Source of the DNA: an uncultured Verrucomicrobiae bacterium
GTDB taxonomy: Bacteria > Verrucomicrobiota > Verrucomicrobiia > Limisphaerales > AAA164-E04
Direction: 5' to 3'
Assembly: GCA_951813855.1 (NCBI GenBank)
Contig: OX638380.1
Location: 3,054,876-3,118,875 of the forward strand
DNA length: 64,000 nt
Shown here piece after piece: positions 40,461 through 50,419 of this stretch. The notes beneath the pieces are model-generated. The model was not told the origin of the DNA. It saw only the letters and a list, made by a program, of their open reading frames with translations, and made no database searches. Made by a program: the position numbers and the translations under genes. The first letter of the stretch is position 1, and every line of letters starts with the position of its first letter.

Positions 40461-40618
40461 TTCGATCCGGTTGCTTGGGATGCCAACAATCGTCGACCAG
40501 TTTTAATTTGATCGCTGAATGAATTTACGACTGGTTTTGTGACAAATCTTGTTGTGATATAACTTTTTCCGGTAATAACTTCATTCCGGTTTTGACTCAA
40601 CGGTTGGTTTAAGGATCT

Positions 40619-40864
40619 TCAGTTGACGCAGACGATTGAGTTGAGTGTGCGCCAATTGATTTCGGTAACTTCGTAAGCAGCCATAGCAACTTGAGTCGCA
40701 TTCGCAATTGACCGGTGCGCGTTTTTTTCGCAACATCGATTACCTAGGCGAATAATTTGTTCGCGTCCCGATTGCGCCATCAATCCGGCGCTACCAGGCA
40801 CGTAGTCGTAAAGCACGATTGCTGATTCAACGGATGGATCACCAATGGTTCGAGTAGCGACCAA
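40619..40864 (-). pseudogene. Short minus-strand remnant, possibly of a DUF1998-type protein
   Basis: 81 codons: GDPSVESAIVLYDYVPGSAG LMAQSGREQIIRLGNRCCEK ... The block IVLYDYVPGSAGL resembles the LYD..PGGAG motif of DUF1998/MrfA-like helicase C-termini, but the rest is too short to confirm. It sits directly beside the second copy of the duplicated segment. Could equally be chance. Confidence 0.25.
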
Positions 40865-41273
40865 TGGTTCGGAATGGCTCAGAAATATCTCCCAATGAAG
40901 TAGAACAGCGATTCATTAATCCCTTCTGGTGCTTTCCATGATAAATAACGCTTCTGATCGCAAGATTATAATCTCTCTCAACGCACCGAACCCGCATCCT
41001 CAAATCAAAGATCAAAGGAATGCTCTGATGAGAGCATTGCGCGAGATTCCCGTTTTAATCGACAACAACCGTTAGCCCTTATCATATTGAATTAGGAACC
41101 GGTGATTCGTTGTATTTTACTAGTTTCGTCAACGATTCAACGAAGCATTGTAAGCCTGATCCGGAGCGGCGGCGCACGATTTGCTGAAGTTGTTAGCGAA
41201 CGGCGTCCGTTTTGATCTCATTAGTGACCAATCGAAAGATTGAGGTCGGTGGGATAATCCCAAACACCGAATT

Positions 41274-41852
41274 CTACTTCCCTCGGTTCCGTTTTGGTTT
41301 CAGTTTCGGGAGAGTGTGCCCTTCCCAAGTGCCTGATTTCTTGATGGCGCGTATGATCATCTGGAATGGGCTTATTGCCTTAGGCGGGATCCATGAGTTA
41401 CGATTGGTCGGCAGTTGTTCGTAGTTTACCACCGTTTCGCAGATCTTCACGATAATTTCCGGAGTCAACAGATTGAGGTTTCGGATCAAAACGTCCCGTT
41501 CGTATTTCTCCCGCGAAGTAGAATCGCCGTGCCCCAGGAATTGCCGCAATAGCAAGTGGTGGTTAGCCATGCCAAGCAGCATATCGATATCGTCCCCAAC
41601 TCTCAACTTGTAGCAGGCCAATACCAGGATCTTCCACAAGTCCAAATTGGGACATCCGTACCCCTGAGCTTCCAGTCGTTGAAAATGTTCCAGTAGAAGT
41701 TGTCGAATAGTTTGCCTCAAGGATTCGTGACAGTAGACGTGTTTGAGACCAAATAATAATTTGGTGCCGCGGTCGCGATAGTTGTAGCCGAGATAAATCT
41801 CTGCTATGGGTGTTTCATCGAGCGAGGATCGAGGTTCTCTGAAGAAACGCAT
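41274..41852 (-). pseudogene. Decayed ISNCY-like transposase, copy 2
   Basis: About 193 codons from ATG at 41852: MRFFREPRSSLDETPIAEIY ... DRGTKLLFGLKHVYCHESLR ... PNLDLWKILVLACYKL ... LLRQFLGHGD ... VLIRNLNLLTPEIIVKICET. This is the ISNCY N-terminal pattern. Just downstream, in another frame (near 41240), DYPTDLNL matches the catalytic YPTDLNL block, so the gene is frameshifted and the rest is lost. Confidence 0.78.
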
Positions 41853-42175
41853 GTCTGGGGCGATGATTGGGGTATTTGGCGTGATAATGCCTGAGGCGAG
41901 GGAATCAATGGACGGATGGCATCGATTTGCCAATCAAAAAAAGCCGTTGAATTGTCCTCAATATTTCCGAGAGCGAAGGTTTAGCCGGAATGGAAGTGAT
42001 TTCGGACTGGAGATCGCTGGCGTCTCGTTTGGGAAATCGATCGTTCCCGTTGCTCAGAAACGACACCCGAATTGTAAGGCGATTTAATTGTGGGGCATGA
42101 AACGAGAAGAGAGGCTCCGTTTCGTGCGGCTCTGTCGGGGTCATTTTGCTGGCTCCAGAGTTGATCGTCAGGGCT

Positions 42176-42225
42176 GGCGGTTAGTGGTCGGCGGTTAGTG
42201 GTCGGCGGTTAGTGGTCGGCGGTTA
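42176..42225. repeat. 14-bp tandem repeat array (about 3.5 units)
   Basis: The unit GGCGGTTAGTGGTC is repeated three times, followed by a partial GGCGGTTA. The homologous place in segment copy 1 (37543-37566) has only one unit, so the array grew after the duplication. Confidence 0.9.
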
Positions 42226-42687
42226 ATAGTAGTTAAGGGTACTCAACGAGCTCTACGCCGACAAGCGGCAGATTATCCGTTTTTCGCAGGATCAATTCGC
42301 CCGAATGTCGTCGTCTCGCCTCATGGTCTCGGTGTCACGTTTCGGCGTTCCAGTGTTTTCAGGTATCGAAGAGAACCGATAATCCCGGTGGCCGAAAAGG
42401 GGAATACTCGCTTGCGATTGAAGCAAGTCGCCGCCGCGGACCGATCCAGATAGATCGAAGGTCACCGACCCTAAGAACGACAGGGATTTACCCATCAATT
42501 CGTCTGCTCAGGGCGGCGATCGCCGAACCAAGGTCGGTTCGCACTCGAGGTCATTTCGGTGTGTCGAACTGGTTGCTTCCTTACAAAGTACGATTTAACC
42601 GACGAAGCGTTACCGGACCTGGGGTCGGGAAGATGATTCTTTCGATGCCTCGGGGCGAGGTACCGGCCACAGCAGGATGGCCGATCG

Positions 42688-43610
42688 AAATGCCTTCGCT
42701 TCTTCGAATTGATCCTATGCCCGTTTTCGTTCTGATTGCGGGTCCTGATTCCGTCGCTCATTACGGTGGGCCAAATCGACGGAGCTGTCCCGACTTTCTT
42801 CCGGCTGACGCTGCAGAAGGAACCGAATCTCAAGAAACAGTGGCCAGTTTCACGAAATCAATTTGGGCGGCATCTTCCGAACGATTGACATTCTCTCTCT
42901 TGGCCGAACGTTTATGGGTTGCGTATTTTCCGGATTGAAGTGGTGCACTCCCTTGGCCATCGGGCGTTGCATCGAAAACGATTTTGAATGGTTCACCGGT
43001 CGGTGACCGGAACACCTGATACGAGTTGAGTGGGGAAATGACGCGTACCGTAATCCGTCAAACTGACGGGTAATCGGAAACTTCGTTTTTCGAACGTCGG
43101 CGTATCGAGAATTCGCTTGGCCGAGAATCGGGTTGAGGGAAATCGGATTCCGGGCGATCGGCAGTTGGCAAATCGTTCCATCGTGTTCGTTTGAAATCCA
43201 GGTCGGTTCGGTGGGAATGACTGCGAATCAATCGGCTTCTCCAATCTATCGGCAGTTCGACCAAAAAAAGCAGGGTCAGGATCCGAAGGTACGGTAGGGT
43301 TCGAAACGGAAGTGGCGGAGCACGGCCGGTGAATAATCGACTTCGTTCGATTGGGGCGAGGCGTTGAGGTGTTCGTCGCCTTTCCGGAATTCTCGGCGTA
43401 GTCCAGATCCACGGGGAGGGCTTTTTGAGATTCTGCCGGGGCTAAGATTGAACTAGCCGCCGGACCGTAAGTCGTCGATCGAAAACCCGAGGTCCGAATT
43501 CCAACGGAAACCACCCGTTAGACGTTATTCTGTCGTCATTTGGGAACTTCCGGCGAGAAGGACGGGCGGTTTGGTCTTGAATTGTTTTTATTGGCAAGAT
43601 TCACGGCGAA
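42688..43610. other. Gene-free stretch
   Basis: About 920 bp. Open frames exist on both strands but none shows a recognisable domain or plausible composition. Seen as decayed DNA. Confidence 0.45.
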
Positions 43611-43934
43611 GTGATGGTTTTCCATCACGACACTCGCGTAATGTATCGGGATTTCCTCAGAGCCGGTTTTACGGAACAGCAGGCTGAAATCTTGGTCTAC
43701 TCGTATGTCCATATGAGATTCAATCTGTCGGCGTCCAGTACGAAGGAAAGCGAGCCGGTCCAGAAGATTATCGGGAAGATGGTTAAAGGCGGATTTACCC
43801 AGATGCAGGCCGAGGCCCTTGTCGACATTTGGATGCTCCGAATCAAAAGCGTCAAGCGAACGGAGCAACAACAGGGATCGGATTCGGACATTAATTCTGA
43901 GCGGAACCCGGAAGATCGAAATCGATCATCTTGA
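43611..43934 (+). CDS. Small hypothetical protein with two QAE helical repeats
   Basis: 107 residues (GTG at 43611 or ATG at 43614). Two similar helical units are visible: FLRAGFTEQQAEILVYSYVH and MVKGGFTQMQAEALVDIWML, ~45 residues apart, with a charged low-complexity tail. The 'GFt..QAE.LV' pattern is reminiscent of DUF1640-like coiled-coil proteins. No signal peptide or membrane segment. Isolated, without clear neighbours. The internal repeat argues that it is real; function unknown. Confidence 0.5.
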   Translation: MMVFHHDTRVMYRDFLRAGFTEQQAEILVYSYVHMRFNLSASSTKESEPVQKIIGKMVKGGFTQMQAEALVDIWMLRIKSVKRTEQQQGSDSDINSERNPEDRNRSS

Positions 43935-45674
43935 GTACTAAGCTTCTCGGGATCGGTCGTTCCGGGAACGGAGCGAAACGTTGCCGCTCGGAAGATCGGT
44001 TATTTCGTTTCGGCGCAGGGCTTTGGTTTTCGGCATTCTTTCGGTTCTCTCCTAGGTTGCTGGGCCGGGACCAAGTGATTGGCGACGCTTTGAGTGCCCA
44101 TCCGTTTTTTCTTTCGGCGGTTCCTTCGTTGGATGGGCGAGGGGGATTCGGCCATAACCGGAAAACTCACGGGCAACGTTTCGAGGGGCGGGGAAGAAGG
44201 AATAGGTTCCGGAGAAGGCCGGTTGCACTGATCCTCCCTGGTTTCCGGAAACGGCTGTCGATTCGAACCAATCCTGCTCTGGATCGTCAGTTTCCGATGC
44301 CCTTCCGCCGGGTCCGAAATCCAAGAGGGATCGAACTTCACTTCGATCGGACGCCCGAGCTGTCAGTTTGGAACCGGGGCGATGTCGATCCCGGAAAATG
44401 GAGATCAATCAGCGGGAGTTTCGGGAGGGACCTGTCCTGGCAAGCCGTTCTTGATTCCAGCTCCGTGGTTTTTTCGGTTGATCATCCTCGGTGCGACGAG
44501 GCCATTTTTTAAATTAGATCGATCGGGCCGGTCCTCGCTACCAGGGCATTCTATTACGACAAGGAAATGTTCGTGCCGGAAGATTCGACCGCACTGGTTC
44601 CTGTTTTGGTCGCTTCACCCTCACTTCGGAATTCCGTCGGTGTGTCGCTGGGGGTGACTGTCTTACGGCGACCTCAGCCATCCACCGGTTAAATAGGTTG
44701 CGCTGATCAAGCAGTGTCGGGACGGTTTGATCGCCTTGACGACATCCGGCACCGATCTCTCTGCAGGAATTCTGAGGCAAGTGCCTGAGTGAAGGATCCT
44801 TTGTTGGAACCGGTACGGCAGGAGCGGAAAAATCAGCCCCTCTCGATTGTTCCATTCTCCGGGAACCGAAACCTTCCCGGGTTGGCCAAGGAAAAATGGG
44901 TGGTCTCGATTTCATGACTCGATCCTTAAGGTTCCGACGGCATTCCCGATGCGTCATCCGATCCGGGATCGCAACAGCGTTTTGATGGTGAAGGCTGAGT
45001 TCGCTGTCGCGGGAAGATCGTTTCGAAGAAGGCTTGATTCATCGGTTGATTCGTCTCAACCAAGGCGAAAAACCCGGGAACGACGAATCTAATTCCTGTT
45101 GCCCGATCCCGTTCTGGGTTCAGGTTATCGATTCGGGGATCCGCCTCTTTCCCGTTGTATTTGCAATGGTCTGAAGATGGGGGATGGAGCGCTAGGTCGT
45201 TTTGACACCGGCAGAAGTTTTCGTGGGAACCGTCCGAGTCATTGGATCGGCCTTTCGGATGTCAAAGGGGATTCAGCTCGGTAAGACGAAGAGACGAGGG
45301 CGGAACCGTGTTCTAAAAATGAAACCCCCGTTTTGACGAGCTTTGGTTGAGGCCACTGGGCTTTCGGCTTCAGGTGGAGCGTGCTCTCGCCTTCCTGGGT
45401 CCAAAACGATTCTCGAATCGGTCGGTGATTGCCGGTTCGTGTTCGGATCGATGCAGGTTCAGAACCTCGGGTCAGGGAGTAGGTTCTTTCGCTGTTGTGC
45501 CCACGATGCCGCCCGGAAAATATCAGGGGGTGATTTCGGCTGGGCGGTCGGGACGGTCCGCAGCGGCTCCACCGTTTTTTCCCGAAGCTTGGTTGTGTTG
45601 TCTTTGGATTGGACGAGTCGAGTCGTCGTGGCGGTTGCGTATCAGGTCCGGGCGTTCTAGGATTCAGGAAAGGG
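43935..45674. other. Gene-free stretch upstream of oxygenase paralogue 3
   Basis: About 1.7 kb with no convincing gene. The composition resembles the decayed DNA that also flanks the other two oxygenase copies. Confidence 0.45.
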
Positions 45675-47999
45675 ATGAAACAGTTATTCGACAACGTACA
45701 TAGCTGCTACGAGTTCGACGAAGAGCTGGAATATTTGGCCGAACTCATCGGGATGGTGGATCGTCCCGGAGATTATTTCGTCCACAGCCGGGTGCTGACG
45801 CCGATGCCGAGGTTGGAGGTCGGCAATTCAGGGCTTCTCAGTTTTCCGATCCCTTCGGAACAACTCCGTTCGTTGATCACAGAAGCGGCCCGTGCGCCTT
45901 ATGGGAAGGGAGAACAGACCGTCATCGATTCCTCCGTGCGCGATTGCTGGCAGATCGCCTCCGACGAGATTCGGTTGGGTGGAGCATGGGAGGAGACTCT
46001 GGAGGAGATCCTGCATTTTTCGGCCTCCGGCCTCGGCTTGGCAAAGAATGCATTTGCGGCGGCATTGTACAAAATGTTGATCTACGAAAAGGGCGGATTT
46101 TTCAAGCCGCATCGGGACACGGAAAAAGCCGAAGGCATGGTGGCGACGTTGGTGATCGTTCTGCCGACAGCCGGTGCCGGCGGTGATCTGGTCATACGCC
46201 ATAAGGGCAGGGAAGTCGTCATCGACATGCGGACCGACGATCCCTCGGAACTGGTCTTTGCCGCTTTCTACGCCGATTGCGAGCACGAGGTCGAACCGAT
46301 CGTCGAGGGCTATCGGGTTTGCCTCGTCTACAATCTGATCCTCGAAGAAGGCAGGCCGATGGTCGCGCCCGATTCTCGGAAACATGAAATCACGATCGCC
46401 GCCGAAATGGAGAGAATCAATCGGCACCACCGAGGCGGGCCTCGTTTCGTATGGGTGTTGGAACACGACTACAGCGAGGCAGGCCTGTCTTTCGATACGC
46501 TCAAGAATGCTGACGCCTCGGTGGCTCACGTCTTAAAGGCGGCGGGCGATCGCTCCGGTTTTGACCTGCACGCGGCGATTTTGTGCTACGAGGATTCCGG
46601 CCCCCTGGATGTCGACGACATCGGAATTTCGGACATCTACGATTGCCGTTGCTGGTTGGAAAATTTCGTGCGTCCCGATCGGGAAAAAGTGGATTACGGA
46701 GAGCTCAAGCTCGGGACCTACGAACTCATGCCTCCAAGCCGGATGGAGAACGATAAGGTCGATTGGGCTCAATTGAATCTATCGACCGGGAACGATGGAG
46801 TCTCCTTCGAGAGATCCTATCGTCGCGCCGCGTTCGTGCTTTGGCCCAAGGGGGAGCGGTTGAATGCGTTCGCGGGTTCTGCTCCAGACGCAATTCTGGC
46901 CTTGGCGTCCCATGAACGAGAACTGGCTGAATCGTCTAAGCGGATCAAGGAGGTGGCATCGCAACTGGTCGACGTTTGGCCTATCGATTCGTGGAAAAGC
47001 AACTCGGAGAAAACCCTCCAAGCCTTGACGCTGCTTTGCGAAATGGACCAGGCGGATGCTATCTCGAAGTTTGTCAACCAAGTGGTTTTGCCGAAATACG
47101 AAGAGGCGTTGAATCCGGGAATCGAAACGGCAGTCCAGAAAATGGAAACCGAACGGGTGGGCGTTTTCCTTTCCGAGTTGGCTCGGATCCATTTGTCTTG
47201 GAGTCCGGAAGGGATCATGCGCCTGATTTTTCGTCTGCACGAGCGTTTTGGAAAGCCGGTCGGCGACGGGCCATGGGCGAGCGCTTTGCGAGCGGCCATG
47301 GCGGTCATGTGTGAACAGATCCCGAACGTCGGGAGACCTCCAGAAAACGATCAATCGGGAATTTCCCATCTGGACGTCGAGAGCCTTTCGGCGGATTTTC
47401 TGAACAACCTGTTCGACTTGGGGCGGAGTTACGATCTCACCGTGGAAATGACTGAGGCCGCGGAATCGATAATCCTTCGTCCCGGACTGGTTTCGCCTAA
47501 TCGCGCCATCCCCGGATTGCTGAACAGTTGGTGGCGGGACCGGGAGGACGACGCGAAGCGGAGCGACGCTTTCGACGTATTGTGGCGTCAGAGTGCGAAG
47601 TTCCTTCTTGAGCGCAGCGGAGCTTCCCCGGAACCGCCTACTAACTGGAAACTGCCGACTGATAAACTGGACTGCGCATGCGAGCATTGCCAAGAACTGA
47701 GGAAATTCTGCGTTGACCCGAAGGCTCAAACGTATCGCTTCACTCTGGGTACCGGACCTAGAACCCATCTGTGCCATCAGATCGATTTCGGCAAAATCGA
47801 TCTGAGCTATGAGGTCGAGAGAAAAGGTCGGCCTTTTACGCTGGTCTGTTACAAGACTCGGGATAGCTACGAACGGAGGCTCGAAGAATACAGCGAGGAT
47901 ATCGTGCAGCTGCGGCACCTGTCGAGGATGGCGGATGCTGTCCCCGATTCGGCTGAAACAAAGGAGAGACTTGGCGCGGCGATCGTTCGGTCCGGTTGA
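45675..47999 (+). CDS. Large 2-oxoglutarate/Fe(II) oxygenase-domain protein, paralogue 3
   Basis: 774 residues from ATG 45675 (MKQLFDNVHSC), preceded by a purine-rich AGGAAAGGG. An upstream in-frame start at 45609 is not conserved in the paralogues. It is intact, with the full catalytic set: GGFFKPHRDTEK (H146, D148), YADCEHEVEPI (H204), GYRVCLVYNL (R214). Downstream blocks are shared with copies 1 and 2: FVWVLEHDYSEAGLSFDTLK, YRRAAFVLWPKGE, SPNRAIPGLLNSWWRDR and WKLPTDKLDCACEHCQELRK FCVDPKAQ, the cysteine cluster. Tail: RPFTLVCYKTRDSYERRLEE YSEDI. Stand-alone gene. Substrate unknown; prolyl/lysyl hydroxylation or nucleic-acid demethylation are family possibilities only. Confidence 0.88.
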   Translation: MKQLFDNVHSCYEFDEELEYLAELIGMVDRPGDYFVHSRVLTPMPRLEVGNSGLLSFPIPSEQLRSLITEAARAPYGKGEQTVIDSSVRDCWQIASDEIRLGGAWEETLEEILHFSASGLGLAKNAFAAALYKMLIYEKGGFFKPHRDTEKAEGMVATLVIVLPTAGAGGDLVIRHKGREVVIDMRTDDPSELVFAAFYADCEHEVEPIVEGYRVCLVYNLILEEGRPMVAPDSRKHEITIAAEMERINRHHRGGPRFVWVLEHDYSEAGLSFDTLKNADASVAHVLKAAGDRSGFDLHAAILCYEDSGPLDVDDIGISDIYDCRCWLENFVRPDREKVDYGELKLGTYELMPPSRMENDKVDWAQLNLSTGNDGVSFERSYRRAAFVLWPKGERLNAFAGSAPDAILALASHERELAESSKRIKEVASQLVDVWPIDSWKSNSEKTLQALTLLCEMDQADAISKFVNQVVLPKYEEALNPGIETAVQKMETERVGVFLSELARIHLSWSPEGIMRLIFRLHERFGKPVGDGPWASALRAAMAVMCEQIPNVGRPPENDQSGISHLDVESLSADFLNNLFDLGRSYDLTVEMTEAAESIILRPGLVSPNRAIPGLLNSWWRDREDDAKRSDAFDVLWRQSAKFLLERSGASPEPPTNWKLPTDKLDCACEHCQELRKFCVDPKAQTYRFTLGTGPRTHLCHQIDFGKIDLSYEVERKGRPFTLVCYKTRDSYERRLEEYSEDIVQLRHLSRMADAVPDSAETKERLGAAIVRSG

Positions 48000-49103
48000 T
48001 TCGCCCGGCAGAGAAAACGGTCCACGGGAGACGAGGCCAAACTGCTCGGCTTTTTTTCATTCCGGCGGAGAAAAAAATTGCGAACGGGATTGCTGATGAT
48101 ACCTTGGTCTTGCGTCGGGGTATCGTTTGAAAAGCGAGTCACGGGTCGGAGCGTCAGAATCACGGGCGCAACGACGCTAACAGGATCAGAGAGTCAGTGA
48201 TCGACTCATGGTCGTTCCCTCTAGCTCCGTTTCTGGGACTTTCCGGGGATGATTCTCGGGAGTCTTGGGTCGGTGACCGGCGCGCCATTTTTATTTCTTC
48301 TTGAGGCTCAGTTTTTTTCGGGCGGAGAGATTCCTCGTCAGACGATCGCTGGCACGGGTATGTCCGAACGGAGAGCATGCTTCCATTGAGCGTCGGAATA
48401 TCCCTAGGCTCAACCGGCTTTTCGCAGGCGGTCATCCTCGGCGCGGAGCATAGCATCCAAAATCGAACTGTCCCTCCGTAGGAAAAGTGGACTCTAGGGC
48501 ATTACGATTGCTCCGAGCACATCAAGCAGGGGCAGCAAATTTTCTAAGATCGTCGTCCATGCCGGTTCGACCGTCGGCCAGTATCAGGCAGGCCTCGGAA
48601 ACCAAAATGAAGCCTAAAAAAGGGCGTTTGGCGTTCAAGAAATGGAAGGGGCGGCTACCGTATTCGTATCTTTCGATAATCTTTGATCCAGAGAGTGGTC
48701 CGTTTTTCCAATGGCCTCATTCGGCGGTCGTTTTCTTTGAATCGATTCGAAGCATGGCTTCAAAGAACTGACCAAACCCGTTTGGTGAGACGTTGCGATT
48801 CGTTTTCTCGAAAGAACCGGATTCTCGGTATCGGGTCGGCTTGGAGATCGTTTTTCGGGCGCGATTGGCGATTGATCGCATTGGCCCGGAATTCGGGATC
48901 GACCGCATCTTCTGCCTGTTTGGAATGGTATGCGGATACCGAATCGCCTGATTCCAGTTGGATGGAGGGGAGTTAATCGGGAGGCGAGTCCGGTTGGAGC
49001 ATTCCATTGCTGAGTCTTCAAATTACGATACAGTCGGGTGGCCATGGTCGGCTCCCATTCCTCGAAGCTTCGTCGGTCGAGCAGTGGTTCTCTTATAGGC
49101 GGT
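48000..49103. other. Gene-free stretch
   Basis: About 1.1 kb after oxygenase 3. No coding frame, RNA or IS end was recognised. A GGCTTTTTTT run 40 bases after the stop has only a weak stem before it. Confidence 0.45.
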
Positions 49104-49660
49104 ATGCCGGGTATTGATCCTTATCGACTGCACGAAGCGGATCCGACGGAATTGGCCAAGGCCTTGACCTTTCGATGCAGCGCCTGGAGACGCTGGAAGC
49201 GGAAAATCAGTGCCTTCGTCAGCAGCCGGCGGTTAGCGAGAGTCAAGCCGGTTCTTCCGAAAAGACTACCTCTTCCGATCTCGTCGTTCCATTGCAGAAC
49301 GATAATCGGAATTTGCGGCAATTGATCTGAGATTTGCGACCACAGAACAGATTCCGTGGTTGCTAAACTGTTCCAGCATCGCCCTCGGCAGATCTCGAGA
49401 TCGCCGACCAATTGGAACGAGAATGCCAGGTTTTTCGGCAACAACGGGAAGCATCCGAGAGAGAAAACCATCGTTCGGCCACCCCTTTTTCCCAGGGCAA
49501 ACACAAAGAAAACCCCTAAAAGCCTAGTCGCAAACCGGGGCAAGGAAAGTTTCGCCACAAACCAGCGCCGGAGCCCCGAGAACAGGATGAAGTCCAGGAG
49601 TTTCAGGCTTCACTTGATTCCGAGGCCTGTCCGAAGTGCGGGGCGAAGCTCGAACCGTTC
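49104..49660 (+). pseudogene. IS66-family transposase remnant
   Basis: It begins MPGIDPYRLHEADPTELAKA, then shifts frame (RLETLEAENQ in another frame), and contains FRHKPAPEPREQDEVQEFQA SLDSEACPKCGAKLE. It is clearly related to the two intact IS66 transposases, but diverged, frameshifted at least three times and truncated after the first zinc-finger cysteines. It marks an older IS66 invasion. Confidence 0.85.
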
Positions 49661-50080
49661 AACGGTAAGCCGTTATTCCTCGTTGTCCCGTAACTGAAAT
49701 TCGGGAAGCGAAAGTTTTGACCATGCACGAGTTGATTTGCGTTTCCAGGTTTTGTTTGCCGTAGTTCATTCGAGGATCTGACACAACGATTTCGCCTTAT
49801 GCCTGCCTTCATCGAAAATTTGGCCTCGATCGCTTGCAGCTTGAGTTCCGTTCATGGAGCATCAATTCGATCCCAGCCGGAAACGATACTTTGATCAAAG
49901 CGAGCAGCTATGCCTGCCGGACATGACTTTCTCAATTCGATATCTACCCCGCATTGTTCGAGAACAGAACGGAAACGAATCCCTGCTTCCATGAGGCGTT
50001 CGGCAAGCGAATGGGTTCCGCCGGTTATTTTATTCTTGATCGAAAAGCGTCAAAACCAGGATACTGCCGGTTTTAAAACC

Positions 50081-50416
50081 ATGCCGACGTACGAGTATAT
50101 TTGCAGTAAGTGCGATCACGAGTTCGAATGGTTTCAATCCATGAAGGATGAGGCGATCCGTACCTGTCACCGGGACGTCTGTCCTCGCAAACCCTGGGGA
50201 AAGGGACGGGTCAAGCGATCGATCAGTTCCGGAGCCGGCCTGATCTTCAAGGGCAGCGGTTTCTACATCACCGACTATCGGAGCGAGGGTTACAAAAAGG
50301 CGGCCAAACAGGAAGCGGAAGCCAGCAAACCGGCCGAGAAGAAGTCAGAGAAGAAGTCGGAGAAGAAAACCGAAAAGAAAGCTGTGGCGAACAAATCGAG
50401 CGGCTCGGACCGGTAG
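50081..50416 (+). CDS. FmdB-type zinc ribbon protein
   Basis: 111 residues from ATG 50081 (MPTYEYICSKCDHEFEWFQS), the canonical FmdB/CxxC_CxxC_SSSS start. The second cysteine pair is represented by TCHRDVCP; then RVKRSISSGAGLIFKGSGFY ITDYRS, the usual core, followed by a lysine/glutamate-rich tail with KSEKKSEKKTEKK repeats. Small putative regulatory zinc protein. It ends 3 bp before the next gene. An open frame extends upstream to 49910 but has no homologous pattern. Confidence 0.92.
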   Translation: MPTYEYICSKCDHEFEWFQSMKDEAIRTCHRDVCPRKPWGKGRVKRSISSGAGLIFKGSGFYITDYRSEGYKKAAKQEAEASKPAEKKSEKKSEKKTEKKAVANKSSGSDR

Positions 50417-50419
50417 TCC

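Larger units (their letters stand above)
40850..42687. repeat. Duplicated segment, copy 2 (uninterrupted)
   Basis: Matches 19223-19768 followed directly by 36783-38025. It begins with the last codons of a receiver-like gene (ATNGSEWLRNISQ*), continues through the shared remnant and the decayed ISNCY-like transposase, and ends near ...CAGCAGGATGGCCGATC. Because it lacks element X, it defines X's empty site (41423-41427, AGTTT). Confidence 0.88.

Noticed and set aside
46779..47918. Long minus-strand open frame (379 codons) opposite oxygenase 3
   Set aside because: It is antisense to the intact, conserved oxygenase gene and has no recognisable motif; a composition shadow.
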